Below the pieces are notes generated by a model. That model searched no databases. It saw only the letters and a list, made by a program, of their open reading frames with translations, and was not told the origin of the DNA. A stretch of 54,088 nt of DNA from Chloroflexota bacterium (lineage in GTDB: Bacteria > Chloroflexota > Chloroflexia > QHBQ01 > JADMIH01), in assembly GCA_015478675.1 (NCBI GenBank), contig JADMIH010000007.1, positions 1-54,088 on the forward strand, read 5' to 3'. The first letter of the stretch is position 1. The number at the start of each line of letters is the position of its first letter. This document shows positions 24,919-33,201 of the stretch, in pieces. Made by a program: the position numbers and the translations under genes.

Positions 24919-25473
24919 ATGATGCAAGAACCACCGAGCAAGAGCATACCACCCAACGACAGACCGGAGAGCGCCATCGTGGTACGGCACGCCACTCTTG
25001 CCGACGCACCGGACATCATCAGACTTGTGATCGCACTCGCTGAGTTCGAACGCCTCCCGCCCCCGGACGAGGCGGCACGGCAACGGTTAATCGCTGCCGC
25101 TTTCGGCCCGCAGCCGCGTTTTGAGATATTCCTTGCGGAAGTTGAGGGGCAGATAGCCGGCTATGCCTTTGTCTTCGAGACATACTCAACCTTCCTCGCG
25201 CTGCCCACTCTCTACCTGGAAGACCTCTTCGTCCTCGCGGAGTTCAGGGCGCGCCGAGTCGGTTACGCCCTGATGAAGTATTGCGCACAAGAGGCGCTGC
25301 GCCGGGGTTGCGGCAGGCTCGACTGGATAGTGCTCGAATGGAACCGGCACGCCATTGACTTTTACCAACGCCTGGGCGCGCAGCACCTGCGCGACTGGCT
25401 TCTCTATCGCCTGGACCGCGACGGGCTGGAGAAACTGGTGACCGACAGTCAGGGATCAGGGGCCGGGGGTTAG
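24919..25473 (+). CDS. GNAT N-acetyltransferase, spermidine/spermine acetyltransferase (SAT1)-like
   Basis: Acetyl-CoA-dependent N-acetyltransferase of 184 residues. The GNAT core runs from RHATLADAPDIIRLV (residue ~24) through LYLEDLFVLAEFRARRVGYALM (the acetyl-CoA pyrophosphate loop) to LEWNRHAIDFYQRLGAQ. This order and wording follow SAT1-type diamine acetyltransferases (LEDFFV and AEWNEPSINFY in the human enzyme). Likely substrates are polyamines or thialysine-like amines. GGAG precedes the ATG; the adjacent second ATG is equally possible. Confidence 0.85.
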   Translation: MMQEPPSKSIPPNDRPESAIVVRHATLADAPDIIRLVIALAEFERLPPPDEAARQRLIAAAFGPQPRFEIFLAEVEGQIAGYAFVFETYSTFLALPTLYLEDLFVLAEFRARRVGYALMKYCAQEALRRGCGRLDWIVLEWNRHAIDFYQRLGAQHLRDWLLYRLDRDGLEKLVTDSQGSGAGG

Positions 25474-25495
25474 TAGCTGTAAGCGCAGCTAGCTC

Positions 25496-27589
25496 CTAAT
25501 TCCTGACGCTCAGAAGGCGAGCTACCTCGGACGGCTCTGTGGTTGGGGCCTGGCAGATGTAGTTGCGGCATACATAGGCGGTAGCTCGACCGTCCACTTC
25601 GGTCCTCGCCTCCAGTAGCGGCACAACGCGGGCTGCGTCCTCGTCACCCGGAGCAGCAGCAGCCACTACTTTATTCGGCACGTAGTCGCGCCACACGGCC
25701 CGTAGCATTTCAGCCATATCACCTGCTTGTAGGTCGCCGATCAAAGCTACCTCAGCGGGCGAAGTGAGATAGAAATCCAGGGCGCAAAGCATCCTCCCGA
25801 AAGCTGTTGGAGCCTGGGTAAGGGCATCGAGCATAGGGCGGATTGTTTCCAGCGCATACTTCTCGAAGTCAGGCTCGGCTGTGAGTAGATAAAGCCGCAG
25901 CAGCGCCTCGGCTGCCAGCGAGTTGGCAGACGGCACTGCGTTGTCGTAAAGCTCCTTGGGCCTCGTGACGAGCGCCTCGTGAAAATCGGCTGTCGAAAAG
26001 AAGCCGCCTCCCTCCGCGTCCCAGAAATGCCCGGTGAGAGTGGCTATCAGGGCGCGCGCTTTCTCGATCCAGGCAGGCTGGAAGGTGGCCTCGTAGAGCG
26101 AGATCAAGCCGTCAGCATATGCGGCGTAGTCCTCAGCGAAAGCCTCAATGTGCGCCCTGCCGTCTTTGTAGGTGCGAAAGAGTCGTATTCCTGAAGCTAC
26201 CTCACCCGCCTCGTCCGGCTGCACCAACCTGGAGACGATAAACTCGGCGTTGCGGAGCGCGGTCTGGCGGTAGTCATCGCGCTCCAGAATGCTCGCGGCC
26301 TCGGCGAATGCTCGAAGCATGAGGCCGTTCCAGTTGACAACTATCTTTTCATCTCGGCCAGGCGCGACCCGTTGTGAGCGTGCTTCATACAGCTTTTCGC
26401 GCCCTGTGCGCACCACATTTTGCAGCCGTTCCACCGGCAGCCCTGTCGCGCCGGCGATTGTCTCTAAAGTGCGCTCCATATGGAGGATGTTTTGGCCGTC
26501 AAAGTTGCCGCGCTGCGTCACGTCAAAGATAAGGTTGAAGAGCTTGCCATCTTCGTCCCCCAGGACTGCTGAAGTCTCGGCGGGCGTCCAGAGGTAAAAT
26601 TTCCCCTCAACACCTTCGCTGTCTGCATCTTGTGTCGAATAGAAGCCTCCCTCAGGTGATGTCATCTCGCGGGATATGTAGTCGAGCGTTTCCTCTGCTA
26701 CCCGCCTGTAGAGCGGGTTATGCGTGAGCTGATAAGCCGCAAGGTAGACGCGAGTTAGCAGTGCGTTATCGTATAACATCTTCTCGAAGTGAGGCACTAA
26801 CCACACATTGTCTACCGAATAGCGGTGGAAGCCGCCGCCTACCTGATCATAAATGCCACCGCACGCCATCTTCTGCAGCGTAAGCTCTACTATCGCGAGG
26901 AGGCTATGGTCGCCTGTGCGCTTGTACTCTCTGAGCATGAAGTCGAGATTCATCGGCTGAGGGAACTTGGGCGCACCCTGAGTGCCGCCATTCACGCGGT
27001 CGAATTGCTTGAGCATATTCCTGGAAGCGGTATCGAGGAGAGAAACGTCAGGTTCCGCCCGCGAAGGCTGCCCCAGAGGGGGCGTCGTCGAGCCTTCTTG
27101 CAGAAACCGGCGTAGCTGCACCGCGCTCTCATCCACTTTCGACCGCTCCTCTTTATAAGCTCGTGAAACGGCAAGTAGCACACGAGGGAAGCTCATCATG
27201 CCGCGATCCTCAGCCGCCGGGAAATAAGTGCCGCCGAAGAAGGGCACCCCATCAGGGGTCAGGAATACGCTCATCGGCCAGCCGCCGTGCCCGGTCATCG
27301 CTTGCACCGCCTCCATATAGACCGAGTCGAGATCGGGCCTCTCCTCCCGATCTACCTTGATGTTCACAAAAAGCTCGTTCATTAGCTCGGCGATTTTGAC
27401 ATTCTCGAACGATTCACGCTCCATAACGTGACACCAATGGCAAGCCGAGTAGCCAATGCTGAGGAATATCGGCTTGTCCTCCGACTTTGCGTTCTCTAAA
27501 GCCTCCGGCCCCCAGGGATACCAATCTACAGGGTTGTGGGCATGTTGCAATAAGTAAGGGCTTGTCTCGCCCGCCAGCCGATTCGTCAT
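25496..27589 (-). CDS. Thioredoxin-domain protein, YyaL/SPATA20 family (DUF255)
   Basis: A 697-residue cytoplasmic protein. An N-terminal thioredoxin-like domain begins [30 protein letters not shown] sequence and has the redox motif CHWC near residue 50, followed by REERPDLD and [23 protein letters not shown]. The rest is an (alpha/alpha)6-barrel like N-acylglucosamine epimerases ([28 protein letters not shown]). Length and motifs fit the family exactly. The biochemical function is not established. AGGAG is 7 nt before the ATG. Confidence 0.93.
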   Translation of the reverse strand: MTNRLAGETSPYLLQHAHNPVDWYPWGPEALENAKSEDKPIFLSIGYSACHWCHVMERESFENVKIAELMNELFVNIKVDREERPDLDSVYMEAVQAMTGHGGWPMSVFLTPDGVPFFGGTYFPAAEDRGMMSFPRVLLAVSRAYKEERSKVDESAVQLRRFLQEGSTTPPLGQPSRAEPDVSLLDTASRNMLKQFDRVNGGTQGAPKFPQPMNLDFMLREYKRTGDHSLLAIVELTLQKMACGGIYDQVGGGFHRYSVDNVWLVPHFEKMLYDNALLTRVYLAAYQLTHNPLYRRVAEETLDYISREMTSPEGGFYSTQDADSEGVEGKFYLWTPAETSAVLGDEDGKLFNLIFDVTQRGNFDGQNILHMERTLETIAGATGLPVERLQNVVRTGREKLYEARSQRVAPGRDEKIVVNWNGLMLRAFAEAASILERDDYRQTALRNAEFIVSRLVQPDEAGEVASGIRLFRTYKDGRAHIEAFAEDYAAYADGLISLYEATFQPAWIEKARALIATLTGHFWDAEGGGFFSTADFHEALVTRPKELYDNAVPSANSLAAEALLRLYLLTAEPDFEKYALETIRPMLDALTQAPTAFGRMLCALDFYLTSPAEVALIGDLQAGDMAEMLRAVWRDYVPNKVVAAAAPGDEDAARVVPLLEARTEVDGRATAYVCRNYICQAPTTEPSEVARLLSVRN

Positions 27590-27809
27590 ATTGTAGCTCC
27601 TGTGTGGATAGGATCTTCTGCGTAATTAGAACTTTGGGCTGCGCCCCATCTACTGTGTTAAACCAGCAAGGTAAAAGGGCGCAAGCAAGCCAATGGTAAT
27701 TATACTTGATGTCATGTTAGCCCAACGGAGTGAGCTCATACTGAGAGGTTAGGTAACCGGCGATTCTTTGCAGGAAAGGGGAAGTAGGGGATGACGTGAC
27801 GCGGTGATA

Positions 27810-28132
27810 CTATTGGTGTGGACGTGCGGCGCTCTGCTGAAGGCGGCCTTGCTCCCAGTTGAAGAGCTTCTTGAGCAGAGTGCGCAAGGCCAGTATGCTG
27901 GCGAACATCAGGATCCGGGTCCAGTTATGCAGTTCGGTCGTCTTAAGCAAAGTGGCTGCAAGCTTGATGATCAGACCGGTGATTGCACCGTCAGCGATAG
28001 CAGGCGCGCCAGCGCGGTGTCGCGACTGCGAATCAGAACCACCACAGCAGCTGTGGCATATCCCACAATGTAAAGCGCGCCTACAGGCTCGATAAGCAGT
28101 ATCGGTAAAATGAAGCCAAATAATCCGGTCAT
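27810..28132 (-). pseudogene. Frameshifted small membrane protein (DUF1622-like)
   Basis: From the ATG at 28132 the minus strand encodes a hydrophobic N-terminus (MTGLFGFILPILLIEPVGAL, YIVGYATAAVVVLIRSRDTA) that stops at 27971. A second frame then carries the natural continuation (AIADGAITGLIIKLAATLL, LMFASILALRTLLKKLF) to a stop at 27810. Joined across a one-base shift near 27990-28030 the product is ~107 residues with about three membrane helices. The pattern of G-L-x-AA-x-LLKT followed by LRTLL and an acidic end resembles the DUF1622 family, but that match is from memory. Either a recent pseudogene or a sequencing indel. Confidence 0.55.
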
Positions 28133-28261
28133 GGCCGTAAGAAGAAGATAAGGATGTGTCGAGGTAGATCGGGGTGAAGGTTATTATACAGCAGGCCGGG
28201 TCTGAGATTCCGGCAATCAGCGAGGCGGAAGTGTTTGCACTTTGGGTGGGAGGAGAGACAT

Positions 28262-28321
28262 GGGGCACCCCAACACCCGCGAGGGGGTACCCCCCTCTGG
28301 GGCTATGCCCATGCACCCCGG
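28262..28321. repeat. REP-like GC-rich palindromic sequence
   Basis: CCCC/GGGG-rich block with the palindrome GAGGGGGTACCCCCCTC at 28281-28297. Similar in layout to 24804-24858. Confidence 0.35.
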
Positions 28322-28423
28322 TTTACTTCCTACCCCTAATTCTGAAGATCAGCCAGTTAATCCGATTGGACAGCGAGGGCCTGCTCGTAGATAATAGCTG
28401 AGTACTCTTTGTGGGAGGTAGAG

Positions 28424-29227
28424 ATGCCGGGCGAATTGGAAGGCAGATTCTTGGGTCTAATCCTGGACATGGATGGGGTGCTCTACAGGGGCAAGCAGGC
28501 GCTCAAAGGGGCGCAGGATATCCTCCCCGCGTTGCGAGCGGCTGGACTATCGTATATTCTACTGACGAATAACGCTACTCTTACTTCAGAAAACGTCTCC
28601 GCTAAACTGGCCCGCATGGGGGTGAACGCCCCGCCGGAGGCGATACTCACCTCAGCGGGGGCGACCGCCATTTACCTGAGGCACAACTACCCGGATGGCG
28701 GAGGGGTCTACGTCCTTGGGGAGGAGGGGCTGGTGCATGCGCTCACCACGATGCCTGCGTTCAGGCTTGACGGGGGGCAGCCGAACTTTGTTGTGGTGGG
28801 GCTTGACTATGGTTTTAACTACGATGCCATGCAGCGAGCCTGCTCCGCCATCAGGAGTGGGGCGCACTTTATCGCTACCAATGCCGATGCAACGTTGCCC
28901 ATCGAAGGTGGCGAGCTATGGCCCGGCGCGGGCAGCATAGTGGCGGCGGTGCAAACCTGCTCAGGCGTGGCTCCCGTTGTGATAGGAAAGCCCAGTACCT
29001 ACATGGCCGAGATGGCTTTGTCCCGGCTCAGCCTGAAGCCTGAGCAGGTGCTCTGCGTGGGCGACCGCCTGGAAACAGACATCCTCTTCGGGGCGCGAGC
29101 AGGCATACCAACCGCCTTGCTGCTTACAGGTGTGTCGCAATTGCCGGACATCGAACATGCCGAGGCTAAACCTACGTATATTTATGATGATCTGCCCGCT
29201 CTCATGGCCGCGCTTGGCATTGGCTAA
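28424..29227 (+). CDS. HAD-IIA family hydrolase (NagD/phosphoglycolate phosphatase-like)
   Basis: Phosphatase of the haloacid dehalogenase superfamily. Motif I is LILDMDGVLY (nucleophile and acid/base Asp), motif II YILLTNNAT, motif III the Lys in VIGKPSTYMAEMAL and motif IV VGDRLETDILFGARAG. Cap type and length fit NagD, AraL or eukaryote-like PGP. The substrate is probably a small phosphorylated metabolite or nucleotide. I start at the ATG at 28424, with GGGAGG five nt upstream. Confidence 0.9.
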   Translation: MPGELEGRFLGLILDMDGVLYRGKQALKGAQDILPALRAAGLSYILLTNNATLTSENVSAKLARMGVNAPPEAILTSAGATAIYLRHNYPDGGGVYVLGEEGLVHALTTMPAFRLDGGQPNFVVVGLDYGFNYDAMQRACSAIRSGAHFIATNADATLPIEGGELWPGAGSIVAAVQTCSGVAPVVIGKPSTYMAEMALSRLSLKPEQVLCVGDRLETDILFGARAGIPTALLLTGVSQLPDIEHAEAKPTYIYDDLPALMAALGIG

Positions 29228-29380
29228 CCGAACAGCCACAGCTTTCCGGGCAACGCACTGTTGAGGATGGAGAGCAAGAACCACGAAACTACGCTATACT
29301 ATTACCAGCAACGAGCGCTGAGGACTGAGCAACTCACATCTGCGTATCAGGCGCTGACAAAGTAAGCGAGGTGATTAGAG

Positions 29381-29773
29381 TTGGGAAGAGAAAGAATCCA
29401 GACGAGCAAAGCCCCGGCAGCCATCGGCCCTTATTCGCAAGGTATAGTGGTGGACAACTTTGTCTATACCGCCGGACAAGTTGCTATTGACCCCGCTACG
29501 GGCAGGCTGGTTGAGGGGGGCATCGAGGAGCAAAGCAGGCAAGCACTGGAAAACCTTAAGGCGATCCTTGTGGAAGCAGGTAGCTCACTCGAGGGCATTG
29601 TGAAGACCACAGTCTTTCTGAGCGACATGGCGAACTTTGCGGCTATGAATAAGGTCTACAGCGAATACTTTGGCACGGAGCGCCCGCCCGCCAGGTCTAC
29701 TGTGCAGGTGGCGGGACTGCCCCTGGGGGCTATGGTAGAAATCGAGTGCGTGGCCGTGCTGGGGACCACGTAG
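29381..29773 (+). CDS. ridA: RidA family enamine/imine deaminase
   Basis: 130-residue trimeric RidA (YjgF/UK114) protein that hydrolyses reactive enamines and imines formed by PLP enzymes to ketoacids and ammonia. Signature segments are all present: SKAPAAIGPYSQGI, YTAGQVAIDPATG, VVKTTVFLSDM-like (IVKTTVFLSDMANF) and the catalytic-Arg region ERPPARSTVQVAGLP LGAMVEIE (two adjacent segments). The start is a TTG with GAGG about 9 nt upstream; no ATG is available before the domain. Confidence 0.94.
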   Translation: MGRERIQTSKAPAAIGPYSQGIVVDNFVYTAGQVAIDPATGRLVEGGIEEQSRQALENLKAILVEAGSSLEGIVKTTVFLSDMANFAAMNKVYSEYFGTERPPARSTVQVAGLPLGAMVEIECVAVLGTT

Positions 29774-29870
29774 TCGCACACCCAGTGACCAGGCCACCAA
29801 CAGGCACAAAGGCATAGGCGAATAGGAGCACCGAACGGCAGGAACCAGGAGAGGAGCAGAAAGAGGCATA

Positions 29871-30746
29871 ATGGCTACAGCGCAACACCAGGCATCGTCC
29901 CGCACCCACTCAGGCGGAGAAGAGCCTTTTCACTTTGATTACGAAGACCTCAAAACGGTGGAGGGGCGCGGTGAGCTACGCACAAGCACCCATGACCTTG
30001 CTGCCCTCCGACTGGAGCGGTGCCTGCATGCTATAGAAGGCGCGCGTGGCAGCCTGCTCGAAATCGGGTGCGGCGCGGGGCGTTATACGCGCTCCTTTCT
30101 ATATTATCGCCCAGAGTTGCAACTCCATGGCTGCGATATTTCGCATACCGCGCTGGCCGAAGCGCGCGCTGCCGACGCCACAGGCAAGATAGAGTACAAG
30201 CTGGGCGATGCGCTTGACCTGCCTTACGCGGATAACAGCTTCAACATCGTGCTTCTCTTTGATGTCTTCGAGCACGTCACTGATGTGGGGAAGGCGGCTG
30301 ACGAAGTAGCCAGGGTGCTGAAGCCTGGCGGGGTCTTCCACTGCTTCGTACCTTGCGAAGGAAATCGCCGCACAGTCTTCTCAATCCTACGGCATAGCAA
30401 GCGCATTCCGATCCACAGGTGGAAGCGTGACCACATAGGCCACATCCAGATACTGACCACAGGCCAGATGAAGCGCGGACTTGAGCAGCGCGGCCTGCAC
30501 GTCACAGATGTCACCTTCTCTTTCCACCTCCTCGGCCAGATACACGATCTAGCCGACTACTGGCGGCGCGAAATGCTCTCCAAAAAGAGCCTACCGCCGT
30601 GGCAGCGTACCCTTGTGAAAGCCGTTAGCCGTGCGGTCTTCATCCCTACATGGCGGCTGGCCTACTTCGAAGACAGCTGGCGGCGGCATGACCCAAAGGC
30701 CATTGGAGTGCATATAACTTGCGTGAAAGTGTCTCGTAAGGCGTAA
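29871..30746 (+). CDS. Class I SAM-dependent methyltransferase
   Basis: A 291-residue cytoplasmic methyltransferase. Motif I LLEIGCGAGRYTR begins near residue 62, the acidic post-I residue is in HGCDIS, motif II is NIVLLFDVFEHV and motif III VARVLKPGGVFHCF. The C-terminal ~120 residues (HRWKRDHIGHIQILTTGQMKRGL and a basic helix) may bind substrate. The substrate is unknown. It lies upstream of a membrane protein and an O-antigen-ligase-like gene, so a glycan or lipid acceptor is plausible. Confidence 0.87.
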   Translation: MATAQHQASSRTHSGGEEPFHFDYEDLKTVEGRGELRTSTHDLAALRLERCLHAIEGARGSLLEIGCGAGRYTRSFLYYRPELQLHGCDISHTALAEARAADATGKIEYKLGDALDLPYADNSFNIVLLFDVFEHVTDVGKAADEVARVLKPGGVFHCFVPCEGNRRTVFSILRHSKRIPIHRWKRDHIGHIQILTTGQMKRGLEQRGLHVTDVTFSFHLLGQIHDLADYWRREMLSKKSLPPWQRTLVKAVSRAVFIPTWRLAYFEDSWRRHDPKAIGVHITCVKVSRKA

Positions 30747-30810
30747 TGCGTACCGCGTGAGGAGTCGGGCGACAGTAGTAGCTTTGCTTTCAGCTTACAC
30801 AAGACGCGTT

Positions 30811-31731
30811 ATGCATTTTATGTTAGCTTCCATGAGACGTAACCTCAACAGACAAATCATATTCGCGCTGGTCGGTGCGCTTGTCGTGCTGTTGGCTGCC
30901 TGGTTTCTGCCTCTGCCCAGGCTCGTTTCGGGTGAGGAAGAGCTTATTGGAGCGCGCATGCCCCAGACTCGGGCGACAGTGGGGGCGGCAAAAGAGGCAT
31001 TCGACAAGGCGCAGACAGGATACACTGCTTATGTCAAGACACATGACATGAGCGCGCTCCTTGTGAATGTGCGAAGCGACATCAAGAACGCCCAGGCAGA
31101 GAGTAGCAACCCTCCGCGCCTGCTCGCTCTGCGCGACACTGCTACCCAGGTGAAAGATTATCTCACAGTCTTACAGAACTACGCACAGGCGGGCGAGCCG
31201 TACTTTAGAGCTCTACAAAACTACGATTCGGACCTGATGGGGTGGACGCGCTCGCTGGGGGCCAACACGGAGCAGTTCAGGCGCGCTACCTTCCCGATTG
31301 CCGACCACCTCAGACTTTACCCCAGACCCGTAGGAGATCTGTCGCCCGACATCCCATGGGTAACGGCAGCACAGGTACTTTCACAGACACAGGCACTTGC
31401 GGCTCATATCACCGCGCTCAGTCCTAGTCCCGCAAGCGGGTCGCGCCAGGAGGCGATCAGCAGCATCAGCAGCGACGTGACCAACAGCTGGAATATGGGG
31501 CGCTCTATAGAGCGCATAGAGAGCTTGCATAACGAATATTACAGGGTGCTGCAAAACTACGATGCGAATATTCAGGCCGCAGCCACAAACAGTAATATCG
31601 CAGGCACATCACCAGGCAAAGCGCTGATCGCCACCGGCCTTGATCTGATAGTTGGAGCGGTCACCCTCGGCGGGCTGATGGCCCTCTTCCTTCCGCATCG
31701 CAAAACACAGAATGAAGAGGCGCAGAGTTGA
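30811..31731 (+). CDS. Membrane-anchored protein of unknown function, two membrane helices
   Basis: An N-terminal helix (IIFALVGALVVLLAAWFLPL) and a C-terminal helix (LIVGAVTLGGLMALFLPH) bracket a ~230-residue extracytoplasmic helical region rich in Gln, Asn and Ser. I see no known domain. The stop overlaps the start of the next gene by 4 nt (TTGA), so the two are translationally coupled and this may be an accessory of the ligase-like protein. The start is uncertain: ATGs at 30811, 30820 and 30832 are possible and none has a clear Shine-Dalgarno. Confidence 0.65.
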   Translation: MHFMLASMRRNLNRQIIFALVGALVVLLAAWFLPLPRLVSGEEELIGARMPQTRATVGAAKEAFDKAQTGYTAYVKTHDMSALLVNVRSDIKNAQAESSNPPRLLALRDTATQVKDYLTVLQNYAQAGEPYFRALQNYDSDLMGWTRSLGANTEQFRRATFPIADHLRLYPRPVGDLSPDIPWVTAAQVLSQTQALAAHITALSPSPASGSRQEAISSISSDVTNSWNMGRSIERIESLHNEYYRVLQNYDANIQAAATNSNIAGTSPGKALIATGLDLIVGAVTLGGLMALFLPHRKTQNEEAQS

Positions 31732-33185
31732 GCGGCCTGGCGACAGGGCAAGCTCTGGATTCCACCACTTCATCTCAGGTAGCTGCACAGGGCAGTAAAA
31801 CAAGTCCCCTCTCCTGGCTCCAGTCGGAAAGAGCCGCCCTGACAGGGATGCTGGTAGCCCTCGGCATTTACTACCTTATTCCGGGGCTTGCACCGGCGAT
31901 AATTGGTGGCGGGATTTTCTTCCTCCTCACTCTCTACCGTCCCGACCTACAGTTAGCCATTATCCCGCTGGCTGCCCCTCTCTTTTACCGCCCTCGCTAC
32001 ATAGGTAGCCTCTATTTTTCGCTCGCCGAGTTCGCCATAGTCTGCGGCGCGGCAGCATGGGCTTTGCGTGATGGTTGGACGTTGCTGCGCGCGCGCAGCT
32101 TGTCCGCGATAAGTGAGATGGTCCGGCAACCGGCGGTCTGGCTTGCCGTTGCTCTTGGCGTGATCGGGCTGATCTGGCTGCTGGTGCCTCCACCGGACCG
32201 GCGCAATGTCGCCTTGCGCGACTTCCGATGGAACATAGTCGAGCCTCTCCTCTTCTTTGCTATGATGCTGCGCTGGCTGCGTACTGAGCGCGACCTCTGG
32301 AGGATGATGGGCGCATGGCTGATCGCGGCAGCCCTCGTTGGGCGCGAAGGAATCGAGCAATATCTTTTCGGACAGACAGCGCAGATGGAAGGGGTGGGGC
32401 GCGTGGTGGGGGTTTATCCAAGCGCCACAGCATTGGGCATTTACCTGGGACGCGCGCTTGCTCCGGCGATTACGCTGGCCTTCTTTCTTCCGGTGAAGTG
32501 GAGGCTCTGGAAGATTGCCGCCGCCTTACTCTCCGTGGTGATAGGGCTGGGGGTGGTTTTCAGCTTTGCGCGTGGAGCATGGGGCGGCGTCTTTGTGGCG
32601 CTGCTCGTGGTGGCGATCATAAGCCGCAGTCGCTGGTTGCTAAGCGCTCTGGGAGCGGCCTTCTTGCTGGGCCTGGCCTCTCTACCCTTCATACAGGTAG
32701 AGCGCATTACCTCGATCTTCAACTTCAGTGACAAGGAGAATACCGGCGTTGCACGCACGCAGATTTGGGCGGCTGCGCTGCGTATATTGCGTGATCACCC
32801 ATTCACAGGCATCGGGCAGGACCAGTTTCTTTACCAGGACCCGAAATATGGAGTGCCGCAAGCCCGCTTGCTGATTACCTCGCACCCACATAACTTTATA
32901 CTGGATTTCTGGCTCAGGCTGGGAGTGCCGGGGCTTACCTGGGTCTTTGCCGCGCTGGGTTATTTCTTCTGGCAGTCGCTACAACTCTGGAAGCGTCACA
33001 GCAACACCGAGCTAGGCGCTCTAACTCTTGCCCTCATAGCCTCGATGATAGACTTCGCCCTGCACGGCCTCCTCGATATGGCCTACTTCACAATGGACCT
33101 CTCGCTCACTTTCTGGCTGACCTTCGGACTGATGATACTGCTGAAAAGGCTGCCTGGCGATCAGGTATCAGCTACTAACCCCTAA
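31728..33185 (+). CDS. O-antigen ligase / polymerase-like membrane protein
   Basis: Polytopic membrane protein of ~485 residues with about 11-12 helices. The C-terminal periplasmic loop has the PF04932-type signature: DHPFTGIGQDQF, then SHPHNFILDFWLRLGVPGL, where His and Arg residues are typical of WaaL/Wzy enzymes. These proteins polymerise or ligate polyprenyl-linked glycans. The TTG start overlaps the upstream stop; GAGG lies 9 nt before it. Confidence 0.85.
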   Translation: MSGLATGQALDSTTSSQVAAQGSKTSPLSWLQSERAALTGMLVALGIYYLIPGLAPAIIGGGIFFLLTLYRPDLQLAIIPLAAPLFYRPRYIGSLYFSLAEFAIVCGAAAWALRDGWTLLRARSLSAISEMVRQPAVWLAVALGVIGLIWLLVPPPDRRNVALRDFRWNIVEPLLFFAMMLRWLRTERDLWRMMGAWLIAAALVGREGIEQYLFGQTAQMEGVGRVVGVYPSATALGIYLGRALAPAITLAFFLPVKWRLWKIAAALLSVVIGLGVVFSFARGAWGGVFVALLVVAIISRSRWLLSALGAAFLLGLASLPFIQVERITSIFNFSDKENTGVARTQIWAAALRILRDHPFTGIGQDQFLYQDPKYGVPQARLLITSHPHNFILDFWLRLGVPGLTWVFAALGYFFWQSLQLWKRHSNTELGALTLALIASMIDFALHGLLDMAYFTMDLSLTFWLTFGLMILLKRLPGDQVSATNP

Positions 33186-33201
33186 CCCCTAACCCCTATC
33201 G

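Noticed and set aside
33173..33200. Telomere-like CTAACCCC tandem repeat
   Set aside because: Only three short units, overlapping the end of the ligase-like gene; no sign of a replicon end and both flanks continue with normal genes.
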